Shown in pieces: positions 54,383 through 64,000 of a DNA stretch of 64,000 nt (position 1 is its first letter; the number at the start of each line of letters is the position of its first letter). Made by a program: the position numbers and the translations under genes. Under the pieces are notes generated by a model. It searched no databases. It saw only the letters and a program-made list of their open reading frames with translations, and was not told the origin of the DNA. Origin of the DNA: Clostridium zeae (GTDB taxonomy: Bacteria; Bacillota; Clostridia; Clostridiales; Clostridiaceae); NCBI RefSeq assembly GCF_017312485.1, contig NZ_BMBA01000007.1:1-64000 (forward strand), given 5' to 3'.

Positions 54383-55333
54383 ATGATAACGGTTAAAAAA
54401 GCTCGCAAAACATCAAATCAAAAGAAATTTTCAATTCCAAATAAGTATAAACTGTTTCTTATGGCATTGCCATTCTTAATCTTAACATTTTTGTTTTCAT
54501 ATTTACCGCTTCATGGCTGGTTGTATTCTTTTTATGATTATAGGCCTGGAATACCATTAAGTAAGTCAGAGTTTGTTGGGCTTAGATGGTTTAAATCAAT
54601 TTTTGCAAATCCAGTACAGACTAAAGAAGTTTTAAGAGTTATGAAAAATACAATTACAATAAGCAGTATTAACATTTTAACTTCGGTATTTCCTGTTATT
54701 TTTGCAATATTGCTTACAGAGATAAGGAAGGAAAGATTCAAAAAAACTGTACAAGTTTTAACTACAATACCAAACTTTATAAGTTGGGTTTTAGTTTATT
54801 CAGTAGCATTCACATTATTTTCAGTGGATAACGGGCTAATAAACCATTTACTTATGAATCTTCATATTATCAAAACACCTATAAATTTCTTAGCTTCTGA
54901 TAATCATACATGGCTAAATATGACACTTTGGAGTATTTGGAAGGGACTTGGATGGGGAGCTATCATGTACTTAGCAGCAATAACTGGTATAGATCAAGAA
55001 TTATATGATGCTGCGAAGGTTGATGGCTGCGGAAGATTTAAACTGATATGGCATATAACAGTTCCTGGAATTATGCCAACATATTTTGTTCTACTGTTAT
55101 TGTCCATAGCAAATTTCATAAATAATGGTATGGATCAATACTTTGTATTCCAAAATGCAATAAATAAAGAACATATAGAAGTGTTAGATCTGTACGTTTA
55201 CAATATTGGGATGGTTGGCGCAAACTTCTCATTCTCAACTGCCATAAGTATGTTAAAGTCTATAATAAGCGTGTTCTTATTATTCGTAGCAAATAATATG
55301 TCTAAATTATTTAGAGGAGAAACAATAATTTAA
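54383..55333 (+). CDS. CUT1 sugar ABC transporter permease (LplB-like)
   Basis: This 316-aa permease has six hydrophobic helices and the MalF-type EAA loop (DAAKVDGCGRFKLIWHITVPG, about residues 214-234). The opening KYKLFLMALPFLILTFLFSYLPLHGW is typical of the LplB/YtcP group, which imports complex oligosaccharides. It is the first gene of an importer with a second permease 32 nt downstream and a binding lipoprotein. No ATPase is encoded, as is usual for this group, where a shared MsmX-like ATPase serves several importers. Confidence 0.92.
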   Translation: MITVKKARKTSNQKKFSIPNKYKLFLMALPFLILTFLFSYLPLHGWLYSFYDYRPGIPLSKSEFVGLRWFKSIFANPVQTKEVLRVMKNTITISSINILTSVFPVIFAILLTEIRKERFKKTVQVLTTIPNFISWVLVYSVAFTLFSVDNGLINHLLMNLHIIKTPINFLASDNHTWLNMTLWSIWKGLGWGAIMYLAAITGIDQELYDAAKVDGCGRFKLIWHITVPGIMPTYFVLLLLSIANFINNGMDQYFVFQNAINKEHIEVLDLYVYNIGMVGANFSFSTAISMLKSIISVFLLFVANNMSKLFRGETII

Positions 55334-55365
55334 TAGCAATATAAGATAAGGAGCGTGCTAACACA

Positions 55366-56268
55366 ATGAAGAAGCATTCAAATAATCTATCTGATACAAT
55401 AGTTAATATATTGATTTATACATTTTTTATAGCATTTACGTTAATATGTATATTTCCATTCTATTATTTATTTATAAATACAATAAGTAATAACGATTTA
55501 AGCAGTAAAGGGCTTATAAATTTTATCCCTAAAGGAATACATTTTACAAATTATTTAGAAGTTTTAAAGATTAGAGGACTTGGGCAAGCTGCTTTTGTTA
55601 CTCTAAGTAGAACTGTAATTGGAACAGCACTAACCGTATTTGCATCAGCATTTTTAGGATTCCTATTTACTAAGAAGGAAATGTGGGGAAGAAAGTTTTG
55701 GTATAGGTTTGTAATAATTACAATGTATTTTAATGCTGGAATTATGCCTTGGTATATAACAATGATGAATTTAAAGCTTACAAATAACTTTTTAGCGTAC
55801 ATTCTGCCAAGCATTATATCACCATTCAATATTATACTTGTAAAGACTTTTATTGAAGGAATACCAGAATCTCTTCAGGAGGCAGCAGAAATAGATGGCG
55901 CAGGACTTTATACTATTTTTTTAAAGATAGTAATGCCACTAATAAAACCAATACTTGCTACGATAACAATATTTTCAGCAGTAGCACAATGGAATTCCTT
56001 TACAGATACACTTTTTCTTGTAACTGATTCAAAACTATTTACTTTGCAATTCGTTCTTTATAAGTATTTAAATGAGGCTTCTTCACTAGCAGCACTTATA
56101 AAGAATAGTCAAAGTGGAATAGCAGCCGCAAATATAGCTAATATGCAAACTGCCACGTCTGTAAGAATGACGGTTTCAATGATTGTTGTTATTCCAATAT
56201 TATTTGTATATCCATATTTCCAAAGACATTTTGTAAAAGGTGTAATGATTGGAGCTGTAAAGGGTTAA
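55366..56268 (+). CDS. CUT1 sugar ABC transporter permease (LplC/YtcP-like)
   Basis: This 300-aa second permease of the importer has six hydrophobic helices and the MalG-type EAA loop (EAAEIDGAGLYTIFLKIVMP). Its conserved end HFVKGVMIGAVKG is characteristic of the YtcP/LplC group. It follows its partner permease by 32 nt with an aaggagcg site, and the solute-binding protein follows after 130 nt. Together they form the channel for an oligosaccharide, proposed to be of xyloglucan origin. Confidence 0.92.
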   Translation: MKKHSNNLSDTIVNILIYTFFIAFTLICIFPFYYLFINTISNNDLSSKGLINFIPKGIHFTNYLEVLKIRGLGQAAFVTLSRTVIGTALTVFASAFLGFLFTKKEMWGRKFWYRFVIITMYFNAGIMPWYITMMNLKLTNNFLAYILPSIISPFNIILVKTFIEGIPESLQEAAEIDGAGLYTIFLKIVMPLIKPILATITIFSAVAQWNSFTDTLFLVTDSKLFTLQFVLYKYLNEASSLAALIKNSQSGIAAANIANMQTATSVRMTVSMIVVIPILFVYPYFQRHFVKGVMIGAVKG

Positions 56269-56397
56269 TATTAAGTTTTTATTATTCTAATTGCTGCTTT
56301 TAAGCATTTATGATTATAGAAACTTAAAAAATATCATTGATATGAGCAGCAATATGGATATTAAAATAAATAGAAACAAATTTAAGGGGGATTAGTA

Positions 56398-58122
56398 ATG
56401 AAGAGAGGTTTAAGCAAAACTATCGGAAAAGCAGTAGCATTAGCTACCGCAATCACTACTATGTCAATTGGTATGGTGGGATGTTCAAGTGATACTAAAA
56501 AAGATGCAAGTAACAGTGATCTAGAAAAAATTGATGTTTTCTCTATGAGTGCAAACTTTGCTGGTGAGCAAAGTGGATGGTTTGGCAAGGTTGTAAAAGA
56601 TAAGTTTGGTTTAGATATGAATATTATTTCTTCAAACCTTCAAGGTGGAGACAGTAAATTTGCCACAATGATGGCTTCAGGTAACTTAGGAGACATAGTA
56701 GTATTCGGTGCTGATGATCAAAAATATAGAGATGCTATAAAGGCAGGACTTTTATTAGATTGGACTAAGGATGGTCTTATAGATAAGTATGGAACCCATA
56801 TAAAGGAATTCCAAAAGGCTATTGAAAAAAATAAGACAAATTTTGGTGATGGAAAAGCTGTGTATGGCCTTGGAAGCTCAGTTTCTACAATGCCAGCTAC
56901 AACTCCTTCAGAAGGAACTGAATTGGCTTATGGACCTCATCTACGTTGGGACTTGTATGAAAAATTAGGTAAGCCAACAATAAACACTATGGAAGATTAC
57001 CTACCAGTACTTAAAAAGATGCAAGAAGCAACTCCAAAGAGTGATTCAGGAAAACCAACCTATGCATTCTCAATGTGGAGTGATTGGGATGGAAATATGA
57101 TGATGATAGCAAAGCAGTTCGCTTGTATGCAAGGCTATGATGAACTAGGATTTTTACTAGTTCATGGTAACGAAGAAAAGTATCAAGACATATTAGATCC
57201 AAACGGTTACTATTTAAGATCTTTAAAGCTTTATTATAATGCTAATAAGATGGGCTTAGTAGATCCAGATTCAATTTCCCAAAAGTATGATGATGCTGCT
57301 AACAAAATGAAGGATGGTCAAGTATTATTCTCATGGTTCCCATTCTACAGCACTGGATATAATACTCAAGAAAGAGTAAATAAAGGGCAAGGTTTTAAGC
57401 TTGTACCATTTACAGACGAAAAGGATTATTCAAATGGTTTTGCTAACTATGGTAATAGTCAAGTAATAGCGATAGGCTCTAAAGCTAAAAATCCAGAAAA
57501 GATAATGAAGTTTATAGATTGGTTATACTCACCAGAAGGTATTATGACAAGTACTAATGGACCTAAAGGCTTAACTTGGGACCTAAAGGATGGCAAACCA
57601 GTATTAACTGACTTTGGTAAGAAAGTTGTTCCTTCTACAGGATCAGATGTTATTTCTGATCAATACGGTGGTGGAGCATATAAAGATGGTGTAAATGCTC
57701 TTAACTTCGTAACAGTAAATGCAAACTCTATAAATCCTGAAACTAAGGAACCTTATAACTGGCAATTATGGTCTTCAACAACTAACGATAATGTATCAAC
57801 TCTTGATAAAAACTGGAGAGCAGCTATGAATGCTAACAACGATAAAGATTACTTTGTTAAAAATAATAAAATCGTTGTAAATCCAGTAACTAATATTAGT
57901 AGTGATGCTTTAGATAGTGCAACACAACAAAAAATGGGACAAATAGCTACAGTAATTAAACAAGATTCCTGGAAGATGGTATTTGCTAAGAGTGATGCAG
58001 AATTTGCTTCACTACAAAAAGACATGATAGATAAGTCTAAGGGCTTAGGCTACGACGATGTAGTTAAGTTCTATGTAACGCAAGCTGAAAAGAGATTTGC
58101 TGCTAGAAAGAACGTAAAATAG
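56398..58122 (+). CDS. sugar-binding lipoprotein of the CUT1 importer (LplA-like)
   Basis: This 574-aa extracytoplasmic lipoprotein has a signal peptide with Cys29 in the lipobox GMVGC. It is larger than ordinary maltose-type binders, as is usual for LplA/LipO-like proteins that hold long or branched oligosaccharides. It is rich in aromatic residues (WFGKVV, LRWDLYEKLG, MWSDWDGNM) suited to sugar stacking. An aaggggga site precedes the ATG. A terminator follows, so glycosidase genes downstream need their own transcript or read-through. Confidence 0.9.
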   Translation: MKRGLSKTIGKAVALATAITTMSIGMVGCSSDTKKDASNSDLEKIDVFSMSANFAGEQSGWFGKVVKDKFGLDMNIISSNLQGGDSKFATMMASGNLGDIVVFGADDQKYRDAIKAGLLLDWTKDGLIDKYGTHIKEFQKAIEKNKTNFGDGKAVYGLGSSVSTMPATTPSEGTELAYGPHLRWDLYEKLGKPTINTMEDYLPVLKKMQEATPKSDSGKPTYAFSMWSDWDGNMMMIAKQFACMQGYDELGFLLVHGNEEKYQDILDPNGYYLRSLKLYYNANKMGLVDPDSISQKYDDAANKMKDGQVLFSWFPFYSTGYNTQERVNKGQGFKLVPFTDEKDYSNGFANYGNSQVIAIGSKAKNPEKIMKFIDWLYSPEGIMTSTNGPKGLTWDLKDGKPVLTDFGKKVVPSTGSDVISDQYGGGAYKDGVNALNFVTVNANSINPETKEPYNWQLWSSTTNDNVSTLDKNWRAAMNANNDKDYFVKNNKIVVNPVTNISSDALDSATQQKMGQIATVIKQDSWKMVFAKSDAEFASLQKDMIDKSKGLGYDDVVKFYVTQAEKRFAARKNVK

Positions 58123-58138
58123 TTTAATATGATGAAGG

Positions 58139-58183
58139 AGAGTCTGATATAAGTTAAGTTTTTATATCAGACTTCTTTTTATT
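58139..58183 (+). terminator. terminator after the binding lipoprotein
   Basis: A gtctgatataa/ttatatcagac hairpin followed by ttctttttatt. Confidence 0.85.
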
Positions 58184-58515
58184 AAAGATGAAACACTTCA
58201 ATTGAAAATATATAATTTATAATTTATCTAAATCCAGTGATTTCAATTATTAAGTTGATTTTCGAGATAATAGTTGATTTTTATTATATACATCATAAAG
58301 CATAGTAATTTATAATAATGCTAGGAAAACATTTACATTATATTAGAAACTATTTTCAAGTTAAAAAATATTTTTACGTATAGGTATATCAATTTCAAAT
58401 AAAGTCTATTTATCAAACAAAATACAATTATTAGTTTAAATAGTTGTTTGTATGGTTTTAGATGATGGAAATAGTATATCTATTACGCAAAACTGAATTA
58501 GTGAGGTGTAATTAT
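58184..58515. other. promoter region of the glycosidase genes
   Basis: There is no real gene in these 330 bases. The upstream in-frame ATG at 58462 is not preceded by a ribosome binding site. A weak CcpA-like sequence, ggaaaacatttaca, occurs at about 58324-58337. No other signal is clear. Confidence 0.45.
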
Positions 58516-60834
58516 ATGAAATTTAGTAATGGTTGCTGGCTTAATAGAGAAGGTGTAACAACCTACAGTCCAGCTGAGGCTTATGATATTAAAGTGAAGG
58601 ATGATTCAGTAATTGTATATGCACCATGCAATAAGATTAATCATAGAGGTGATACTTTAGGTGGACCTGGTATTACTGTAAAATTATCTTCACCAATGGA
58701 AGATGTAATAAGGGTGCAATTATATCATTATATGGGTGTTAACAAGAAAGCTCCTGAGTTTGACATACAAAATCAAGGAAATATAGTGAAAATCAGTGAA
58801 AATGATCAAGAAGTAAAACTTAAATCTGGAGACTTAAGTGTAAGTGTAGATAAGACTTCTGGATGGCAAATGAGCTTTTTTAATCAAGATAAGAAGTTAA
58901 CAGGTACAGGCTTTAGAGATATGGCTTATATTAAAACTAACGATGATGGAGTATTCATGAGAGAGCAGCTCAGCCTTTCAGTAGGAGAGCTTGTATATGG
59001 ATTAGGAGAAAGATTCACACCATTTGTAAAAAATGGACAGGTGGTAGATATCTGGAACGAGGATGGTGGAACTAGCACAGAACAGTCATATAAAAACATA
59101 CCTTTTTATATGACTAATAAAGGCTATGGAGTGTTGGTAAATCATCCTGAGAATGTATCCTTTGAGGTTGGTTCAGAGAAGGTAACAAGGGTTCAATTTA
59201 GCGTTGAAGGTGAATACTTAGAGTATTTTATAATAAATGGATTGTCAATGAAAAAGGTTCTTGAAAATTATACTACTCTTACAGGAAAACCAGCACTGCC
59301 ACCAGCTTGGTCTTTTGGATTATGGCTTACAACTTCTTTTACAACAAACTATGACGAAGCTACTGTAACAAGTTTTGTTGATGGAATGAAAGAACGAGAT
59401 ATTCCTCTTCATGTATTCCATTTTGATTGTTTCTGGATGAAAGAATTTAATTGGTGTGATTTTAAATGGGATACTAGAGTTTTTCCAGACCCAGTAAATA
59501 TGCTTAAACGATTAAAAGATAAAGGTTTAAAAATATGTGTATGGATTAACCCATATATAGCACAGGCTTCAGAGCTTTTTGAAGAGGCAATGGAAATGGG
59601 ATATTTAATAAAAAGAGCAAATGGAGATGTATGGCAGTGGGATATGTGGCAACCTGCTATGGGAATAGTTGATTTCACAAACCCAAAGGCATGTGAGTGG
59701 TTCCAAAGTAAACTTCAAGTTCTTATAGATATGGGAGTAGATAGCTTTAAGACTGATTTTGGAGAAAGAATTCCTACGGATGTAGTTTACTATGACGGTT
59801 CTGATCCTAAAAAGATGCATAACTATTATACTTATTTATATAATAAGGTAGTTTTTGAACTGTTAGAAAAGAATTTTGGTAAAGATAAGGCAACTTTGTT
59901 TGCAAGATCAGCTACTGTAGGAGGGCAAAAGTTCCCTGTTCATTGGGGTGGAGATTGTTCTTCTGACTACGAATCTATGGCTGAAAGCTTAAGAGGTGGT
60001 TTATCACTTACTTTATCAGGTTTTGGTTTTTGGAGTCATGATATTGGAGGCTTTGAAAGCACTTCAACAGCCGATGTGTATAAGAGATGGGCGGCGTTCG
60101 GTCTTCTTTCTACTCACAGCCGTTTACATGGAAGTCATTCCTATAGAGTACCTTGGGCTTATGATGAGGAATCCTGTGATGTGGTTAGACTTTTCAGCAA
60201 ACTAAAATGTAGCTTAATGCCATATATATTCACTCAAGCAAACAATACTTCACATACTGGTGTTCCTATGATGAGAGCAATGGTACTTGAGTATCAAGAT
60301 GATCCAGCAACTCATTATTTAGATAGACAATACATGCTTGGAGATTCACTTTTAGTTGCTCCAGTGTTTAGTGAAGATGGAACAGTTTCTTACTATCTTC
60401 CTAAAGGAACTTGGACTAACTTCATAACAAACGAAGTTGTCGAAGGCGGAGTGTGGAGAAGTGAAAAACATGATTATTTAAGTATACCTTTAATGGCTAA
60501 AGAAAATAGCTTGATTCCAGTAGGAAGTAATACAAGCAAGCCTGATTATGATTATGCTGATGATGTTACATTGCACTTATTTAACCTTAAAGATGGAAAA
60601 ACAGCAACTAATAATCTGCTTAACTTAGAAAGTCAACCAGTATTCTCAGTAATAGCTAAACGAGAAAATGATATTATTACTATCGAAATAGAAGGAGAAC
60701 ATAAGACTTTCAGTATCCTTCTTAGAGGAATAAACGAGATTAGTGAAGCTGAAGATGCTTTAATATATAGTAGCAATTTAGGTGTACGAGTTTTAATAAA
60801 TAAAGATATAAACAAACTTACAATAAGATTATAG
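58516..60834 (+). CDS. GH31 alpha-xylosidase (YicI-like)
   Basis: This 772-aa cytosolic glycosidase has exactly the length of E. coli YicI, with its characteristic nucleophile segment FKTDFGERIPTD (Asp414) and acid/base segment HWGGDCSSDYESMAE (Asp480). The ATG at 58516 has a gtgaggtg site 7 nt upstream; the earlier ATG at 58462 has none. The enzyme removes alpha-1,6-linked xylose from the glucan backbone of xyloglucan oligosaccharides (isoprimeverose-type ends). It has no signal peptide, so it acts on imported sugars. It is followed after 107 nt by a GH3 enzyme. Confidence 0.94.
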   Translation: MKFSNGCWLNREGVTTYSPAEAYDIKVKDDSVIVYAPCNKINHRGDTLGGPGITVKLSSPMEDVIRVQLYHYMGVNKKAPEFDIQNQGNIVKISENDQEVKLKSGDLSVSVDKTSGWQMSFFNQDKKLTGTGFRDMAYIKTNDDGVFMREQLSLSVGELVYGLGERFTPFVKNGQVVDIWNEDGGTSTEQSYKNIPFYMTNKGYGVLVNHPENVSFEVGSEKVTRVQFSVEGEYLEYFIINGLSMKKVLENYTTLTGKPALPPAWSFGLWLTTSFTTNYDEATVTSFVDGMKERDIPLHVFHFDCFWMKEFNWCDFKWDTRVFPDPVNMLKRLKDKGLKICVWINPYIAQASELFEEAMEMGYLIKRANGDVWQWDMWQPAMGIVDFTNPKACEWFQSKLQVLIDMGVDSFKTDFGERIPTDVVYYDGSDPKKMHNYYTYLYNKVVFELLEKNFGKDKATLFARSATVGGQKFPVHWGGDCSSDYESMAESLRGGLSLTLSGFGFWSHDIGGFESTSTADVYKRWAAFGLLSTHSRLHGSHSYRVPWAYDEESCDVVRLFSKLKCSLMPYIFTQANNTSHTGVPMMRAMVLEYQDDPATHYLDRQYMLGDSLLVAPVFSEDGTVSYYLPKGTWTNFITNEVVEGGVWRSEKHDYLSIPLMAKENSLIPVGSNTSKPDYDYADDVTLHLFNLKDGKTATNNLLNLESQPVFSVIAKRENDIITIEIEGEHKTFSILLRGINEISEAEDALIYSSNLGVRVLINKDINKLTIRL

Positions 60835-60941
60835 TTTATGAAAAACGAATGTATCTAATTTTAGGTGCATCTAATATAAAGTACATTAAGTTTAAAATAT
60901 AAGTAAACAATTATAAATTTGGTCTGTGGGGGATTTTGAGA

Positions 60942-62996
60942 ATGAACGAATTAAATCAGTCTGTAAATAAAAAAATAAAAGAAATTATTGAAGAGATGAC
61001 ATTAGAAGAAAAAGTATCAATGGTTCATGGCAATGGTCTTTTTAGAACAGAAGCTGTTGAAAGACTAGGTATTCCTGCTTTAACTATGTCTGATGGACCA
61101 ATGGGAGTTAGAAAAGACTATAGAAATGATAAGTGGGAAGATATCGGAAACACCTATGATTATGCAACATATTTTCCATCAAATATGGCTTTAGCATCTA
61201 CTTGGAATCCAGATAAGGCATATGAATTTGGAACGTCAATAGGAGCAGAAGCAAGAGCAAGAGGAAAAGATGTAATATTAGGTCCTGGAATAAATATAAT
61301 AAGAACTCCGCTTTGTGGTAGAAATTTTGAATACATGAGTGAAGACCCGCATTTAATTTCAAAGATGGCAGTTCCTTTTATAAAAGGTGTTCAGACAAAG
61401 GATACAGCTGCTTGTGTAAAGCACTTTGCTGCTAATAATCAAGAGTATGAGAGACTTAATATAAATGTAGAAATGGATGATAGAGCACTTCATGAAATAT
61501 ATCTTCCTGGTTTTAAAGCTGCAATTGAAGAGGGAAACTCATACACCATTATGGGAGCTTACAATAAGCTTAGAGGTGAACACTGTTGTGAGAGTGATTA
61601 CCTACTAAATAGGATTTTAAGAAAGCAATGGAACTTTGACGGTGTGGTTATATCTGACTGGAGTGCTGTACACAATACTGAAAATGCAGCTAAATATGGT
61701 GTTGATATTGAAATGAGTGTTACAGACAACTTTAATGAATATTTCTTAGCTGATCCATTGATTGAAAAAGTAAAGGCTGGATTAATTGATGAAAAATTTA
61801 TAGATGAGAAAGTTGAAAGAATCTTAAGATTAATGTTTAAGTTGAATATATTCTCTGAAAAGAGAGTAAGAGGAAGTTACAATACTCTTGACCATAGACA
61901 AGTAGCTTTAAATATAGCAAGAGAATCAATAGTTTTATTGAAAAATCAAGATAATCTATTGCCACTTAAGGATGATAAGATAAAAACTCTAGCAGTCATT
62001 GGAGAAAATGCTGACAAACAACATTCAAATGGTGGAGGAAGTGCTGAGATAAAAGCATTGTATGAATATACACCACTTATGGGGATTAAGATGAGAATTG
62101 GCGGTAATACAAAGGTGCAATATGCAAAGGGATACTCAAAAGATGAATCCTTAAAAGCAGATTTATTAGATGAAGCAGTGAAGTTGGCTAAAAGTTCTGA
62201 TGAAGTCATCATTGTTGTTGGTTTAGATCATGACTTTGATGTTGAAGGAAAAGATAAAGAGGATTTAACTCTTCCATATAATCAAGATGAATTAGTTAAA
62301 GCAGTCTTAGAGGTTAAGCCAAATGCTGTAGTTGTCAACATAAGTGGTTCACCAGTAGATATGGAACAGTGGATTAATGAGGCTAAAGCAGTAGTACATT
62401 CTTTCTACGCTGGAATGGAAGGCGGATATGCACTGGCAGAAGTTTTATTCGGTGATGTAAATCCTTCTGGAAAACTTCCAGTAACTTTCCCTAAAGCACT
62501 ATCAGATTCACCAGCACATTTCATAGGTGATTTTCCAGGAGTTGAAACTGTAGAATACAAAGAAAGTATCTTTGTTGGCTATAGGTATTTTGATTCAAAG
62601 GATATTAAACCAAGGTTTGAGTTCGGATATGGATTATCCTATACAAAATTTGAATACAGTGATTTATCTCTAATAATAGATAACTCTGAAGAAATCAATA
62701 TTGAATTAAGTTTCAACATAACAAATACTGGAGGAGTTTCAGGAGCTGAGATAGCACAAGTATATGTATCTGATTTAGAATCGTCATTAATAAGACCTAA
62801 GAAAGAATTAAAAGCTTTCAAGAAAGTGTTCTTGGAATTTGGCGAAACGAAATTAGTTAAATTAAGCCTTAATAAAGAAGACTTATCCTTCTATAATGAT
62901 AAAGAAAATAAATGGGTATGTGAAGCCGGAGAATTTAAAGTCCTTGTGGGAAGTTCTTCAAGTGATATAAAACTAGACAAGGTATTTACTATATAA
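60942..62996 (+). CDS. GH3 beta-glucosidase
   Basis: This 684-aa cytosolic enzyme starts at the ATG at 60942, 8 nt after gggggat. The GH3 N-terminal barrel has the nucleophile Asp239 in VVISDWSAVHN, the KHFAANNQE segment and SDGPMGVRK. The second domain contains GGGSAEIK and GLDHDFDVEGKDKEDL, near the usual acid/base region. A C-terminal fibronectin III-like domain begins around residue 590. It would release glucose (or xylose) from the non-reducing end of beta-linked oligosaccharides, alternating with the alpha-xylosidase encoded just upstream. No signal peptide is present. Confidence 0.93.
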   Translation: MNELNQSVNKKIKEIIEEMTLEEKVSMVHGNGLFRTEAVERLGIPALTMSDGPMGVRKDYRNDKWEDIGNTYDYATYFPSNMALASTWNPDKAYEFGTSIGAEARARGKDVILGPGINIIRTPLCGRNFEYMSEDPHLISKMAVPFIKGVQTKDTAACVKHFAANNQEYERLNINVEMDDRALHEIYLPGFKAAIEEGNSYTIMGAYNKLRGEHCCESDYLLNRILRKQWNFDGVVISDWSAVHNTENAAKYGVDIEMSVTDNFNEYFLADPLIEKVKAGLIDEKFIDEKVERILRLMFKLNIFSEKRVRGSYNTLDHRQVALNIARESIVLLKNQDNLLPLKDDKIKTLAVIGENADKQHSNGGGSAEIKALYEYTPLMGIKMRIGGNTKVQYAKGYSKDESLKADLLDEAVKLAKSSDEVIIVVGLDHDFDVEGKDKEDLTLPYNQDELVKAVLEVKPNAVVVNISGSPVDMEQWINEAKAVVHSFYAGMEGGYALAEVLFGDVNPSGKLPVTFPKALSDSPAHFIGDFPGVETVEYKESIFVGYRYFDSKDIKPRFEFGYGLSYTKFEYSDLSLIIDNSEEINIELSFNITNTGGVSGAEIAQVYVSDLESSLIRPKKELKAFKKVFLEFGETKLVKLSLNKEDLSFYNDKENKWVCEAGEFKVLVGSSSSDIKLDKVFTI

Positions 62997-63008
62997 ATTT
63001 TATTGTGA

Positions 63009-63060
63009 AAAAGCATGCTCAAAAGATAACGGAAGAATTTTGAGCATGCTTTTATTTTTA
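63009..63060 (+). terminator. intrinsic terminator between the GH3 and GH42 genes
   Basis: A perfect stem of about 15 bp (aaagcatgctcaaaa/ttttgagcatgcttt) with a 12-nt loop is followed by tattttta. It may only partly stop transcription, because the next gene begins 21 nt later. Confidence 0.88.
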
Positions 63061-63080
63061 GATTTGATAGGAGAAAATTT

Positions 63081-64000
63081 ATGATAAATGAAAAATTACC
63101 TTTTATATTTTATGGTGGAGATTACAATCCTGACCAATGGTCAGAAGAAGTCCTTGAAGAGGATATAAGACTATTTAAAAAAGCAAATATTAATGTAGTT
63201 ACTTTGCCGGTATTTAGCTGGGCAAAGCTACAACCTTCTGAAGAAGTATATGATTTTCAATGGTTAGATAAGATTTTGGATAAGCTAGCAGAAAGTAATT
63301 TATATGTTTGTCTTGCAACTTCAACTGCAGCTCAACCTGCTTGGATGTCTAAAAAATATCCAGAGATGTTGCCAGTTGATTTTGATGGTAGGAAGAGAAA
63401 GCATGGAGGAAGGGTTAACTTCTGTCCAACCAGCAAAGTATATAGAGAGATGTCTAAGAAATTAACTAGAGGACTAGCAGAAAGGTATAAAGATCATCCA
63501 AGTTTATTATTATGGCATATTGGCAATGAGTATGGAAACTACTGTTATTGTGAGCATTGTGAAGAAGAATTTAGAATTTGGTTAAAGAAAAGATATGGAA
63601 CTATTGAAAATTTAAATAAAGCCTGGAATATGAGTTTTTGGGGGCATACTGTTTATGACTTTGATGAAATAGTTGTGCCATCTGGAATAAGTGAGATGTG
63701 GAGGGATAATGGTAGAGATAGATCGAATTTCCAAGGGATTTCACTAGATTATCACAGGTTTATGTCTGAGGCTATCTTTAACTGTTATCTAGAGGAATAC
63801 AAGATTATTAAAGAAATTACTCCTGATTTATATGTTACAACGAATCTAATGGGAACTTATAAACCTTTAGATTATTTCAAATGGGCAGAAAAAATGGATG
63901 TAATATCTTGGGATAATTATCCTCAGTTGATAGATCCAATGTATGTTACTGCTTTAAGGCATGATCTTATGAGAGGCTTAAAGGATGGAAAGCCATTTAT
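63081..64000 (+). CDS. GH42 beta-galactosidase, 3' part outside the window
   Basis: The first 306 residues of a GH42 enzyme are visible; the frame is open at the window edge. It starts at ATG 63081 after a taggagaa site. Family features are the FYGGDYNPDQW start, the LPVFSWAKLQP segment, the acid/base Glu150 in WHIGNEYGNY, and cysteines in NFCPTS and CYCEHCEE that bind zinc in several GH42 enzymes. The second catalytic glutamate lies beyond the window. Removal of galactose side chains from xyloglucan oligosaccharides would complete the set formed with the alpha-xylosidase and beta-glucosidase. Confidence 0.93.
   Translation, partial: MINEKLPFIFYGGDYNPDQWSEEVLEEDIRLFKKANINVVTLPVFSWAKLQPSEEVYDFQWLDKILDKLAESNLYVCLATSTAAQPAWMSKKYPEMLPVDFDGRKRKHGGRVNFCPTSKVYREMSKKLTRGLAERYKDHPSLLLWHIGNEYGNYCYCEHCEEEFRIWLKKRYGTIENLNKAWNMSFWGHTVYDFDEIVVPSGISEMWRDNGRDRSNFQGISLDYHRFMSEAIFNCYLEEYKIIKEITPDLYVTTNLMGTYKPLDYFKWAEKMDVISWDNYPQLIDPMYVTALRHDLMRGLKDGKPF

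Overview
This window is AT-rich, and its genes have strong purine-rich ribosome binding sites and clostridial-type proteins: a T-box threonyl-tRNA synthetase, a PucR regulator, a YesM/YesN two-component system, a small spore-like protein and a one-cluster ferredoxin. It most likely comes from the chromosome of a saccharolytic anaerobic Firmicute, Clostridium sensu stricto or a close relative. This assignment rests on gene content and style, not on a database search.

Layout. 1-580: the 3' end of a 23S rRNA, a 5S rRNA and the rrn terminator. 816-3454: a DTW-domain tRNA-modifying enzyme and a chemoreceptor. 3653-16678: a reductive pyrimidine-degradation locus, comprising a PucR regulator, a class III aminotransferase, an iron alcohol dehydrogenase, an NMT1/ThiY-type ABC importer, dihydropyrimidinase, an unusual dihydropyrimidine dehydrogenase and a carbamoyl-amino-acid amidohydrolase. 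Together these could take uracil through dihydrouracil, N-carbamoyl-beta-alanine, beta-alanine and malonate semialdehyde to 3-hydroxypropionate. 16847-22779: a holin-like membrane protein, two tandem threonine T-boxes ahead of a ThrS that lacks most of its TGS domain, an orphan PTS IIB-like protein, a 56-bp perfect palindrome and a ferredoxin. 22968-28593: a multi-PAS histidine kinase, small genes and a Cache-domain chemoreceptor.

29229-40729 is the accessory stretch. It holds an HTH-TPR (RRNPP-like) regulator followed by a duplicated non-coding block, a secreted S53 (sedolisin) protease without a long prodomain, a 48-codon ORF, an MFS carrier and a SIMPL protein. It also holds a SatD/DUF3307 pair facing a second, short SatD, and a holin-like protein paired with an HxxxD acyltransferase. 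41212-45645: a polar amino acid ABC transporter, isopentenyl-diphosphate isomerase and a cold-shock protein, with hairpin repeats of one family nearby.

45701-64000 is a carbohydrate region: a PHP phosphoesterase, xylose isomerase, a ROK/XylR repressor, YesL/YesM/YesN-type sensing, a CUT1 ABC importer (two permeases and a lipoprotein), a GH31 alpha-xylosidase closely resembling YicI, a GH3 beta-glucosidase and a GH42 beta-galactosidase cut by the window end. This enzyme set fits import and intracellular breakdown of xyloglucan oligosaccharides, with released xylose entering metabolism through XylA.

The observations judged most worth a second look are the SatD proteins, whose paired aspartates resemble class III nucleotidyl cyclases, beside a membrane protein with intramembrane His/Asp motifs; the dihydropyrimidine dehydrogenase that has PreT-type iron-sulfur motifs but no FAD/NAD(P)H module; the TGS-less ThrS behind two T-boxes; and the prodomain-poor S53 protease.
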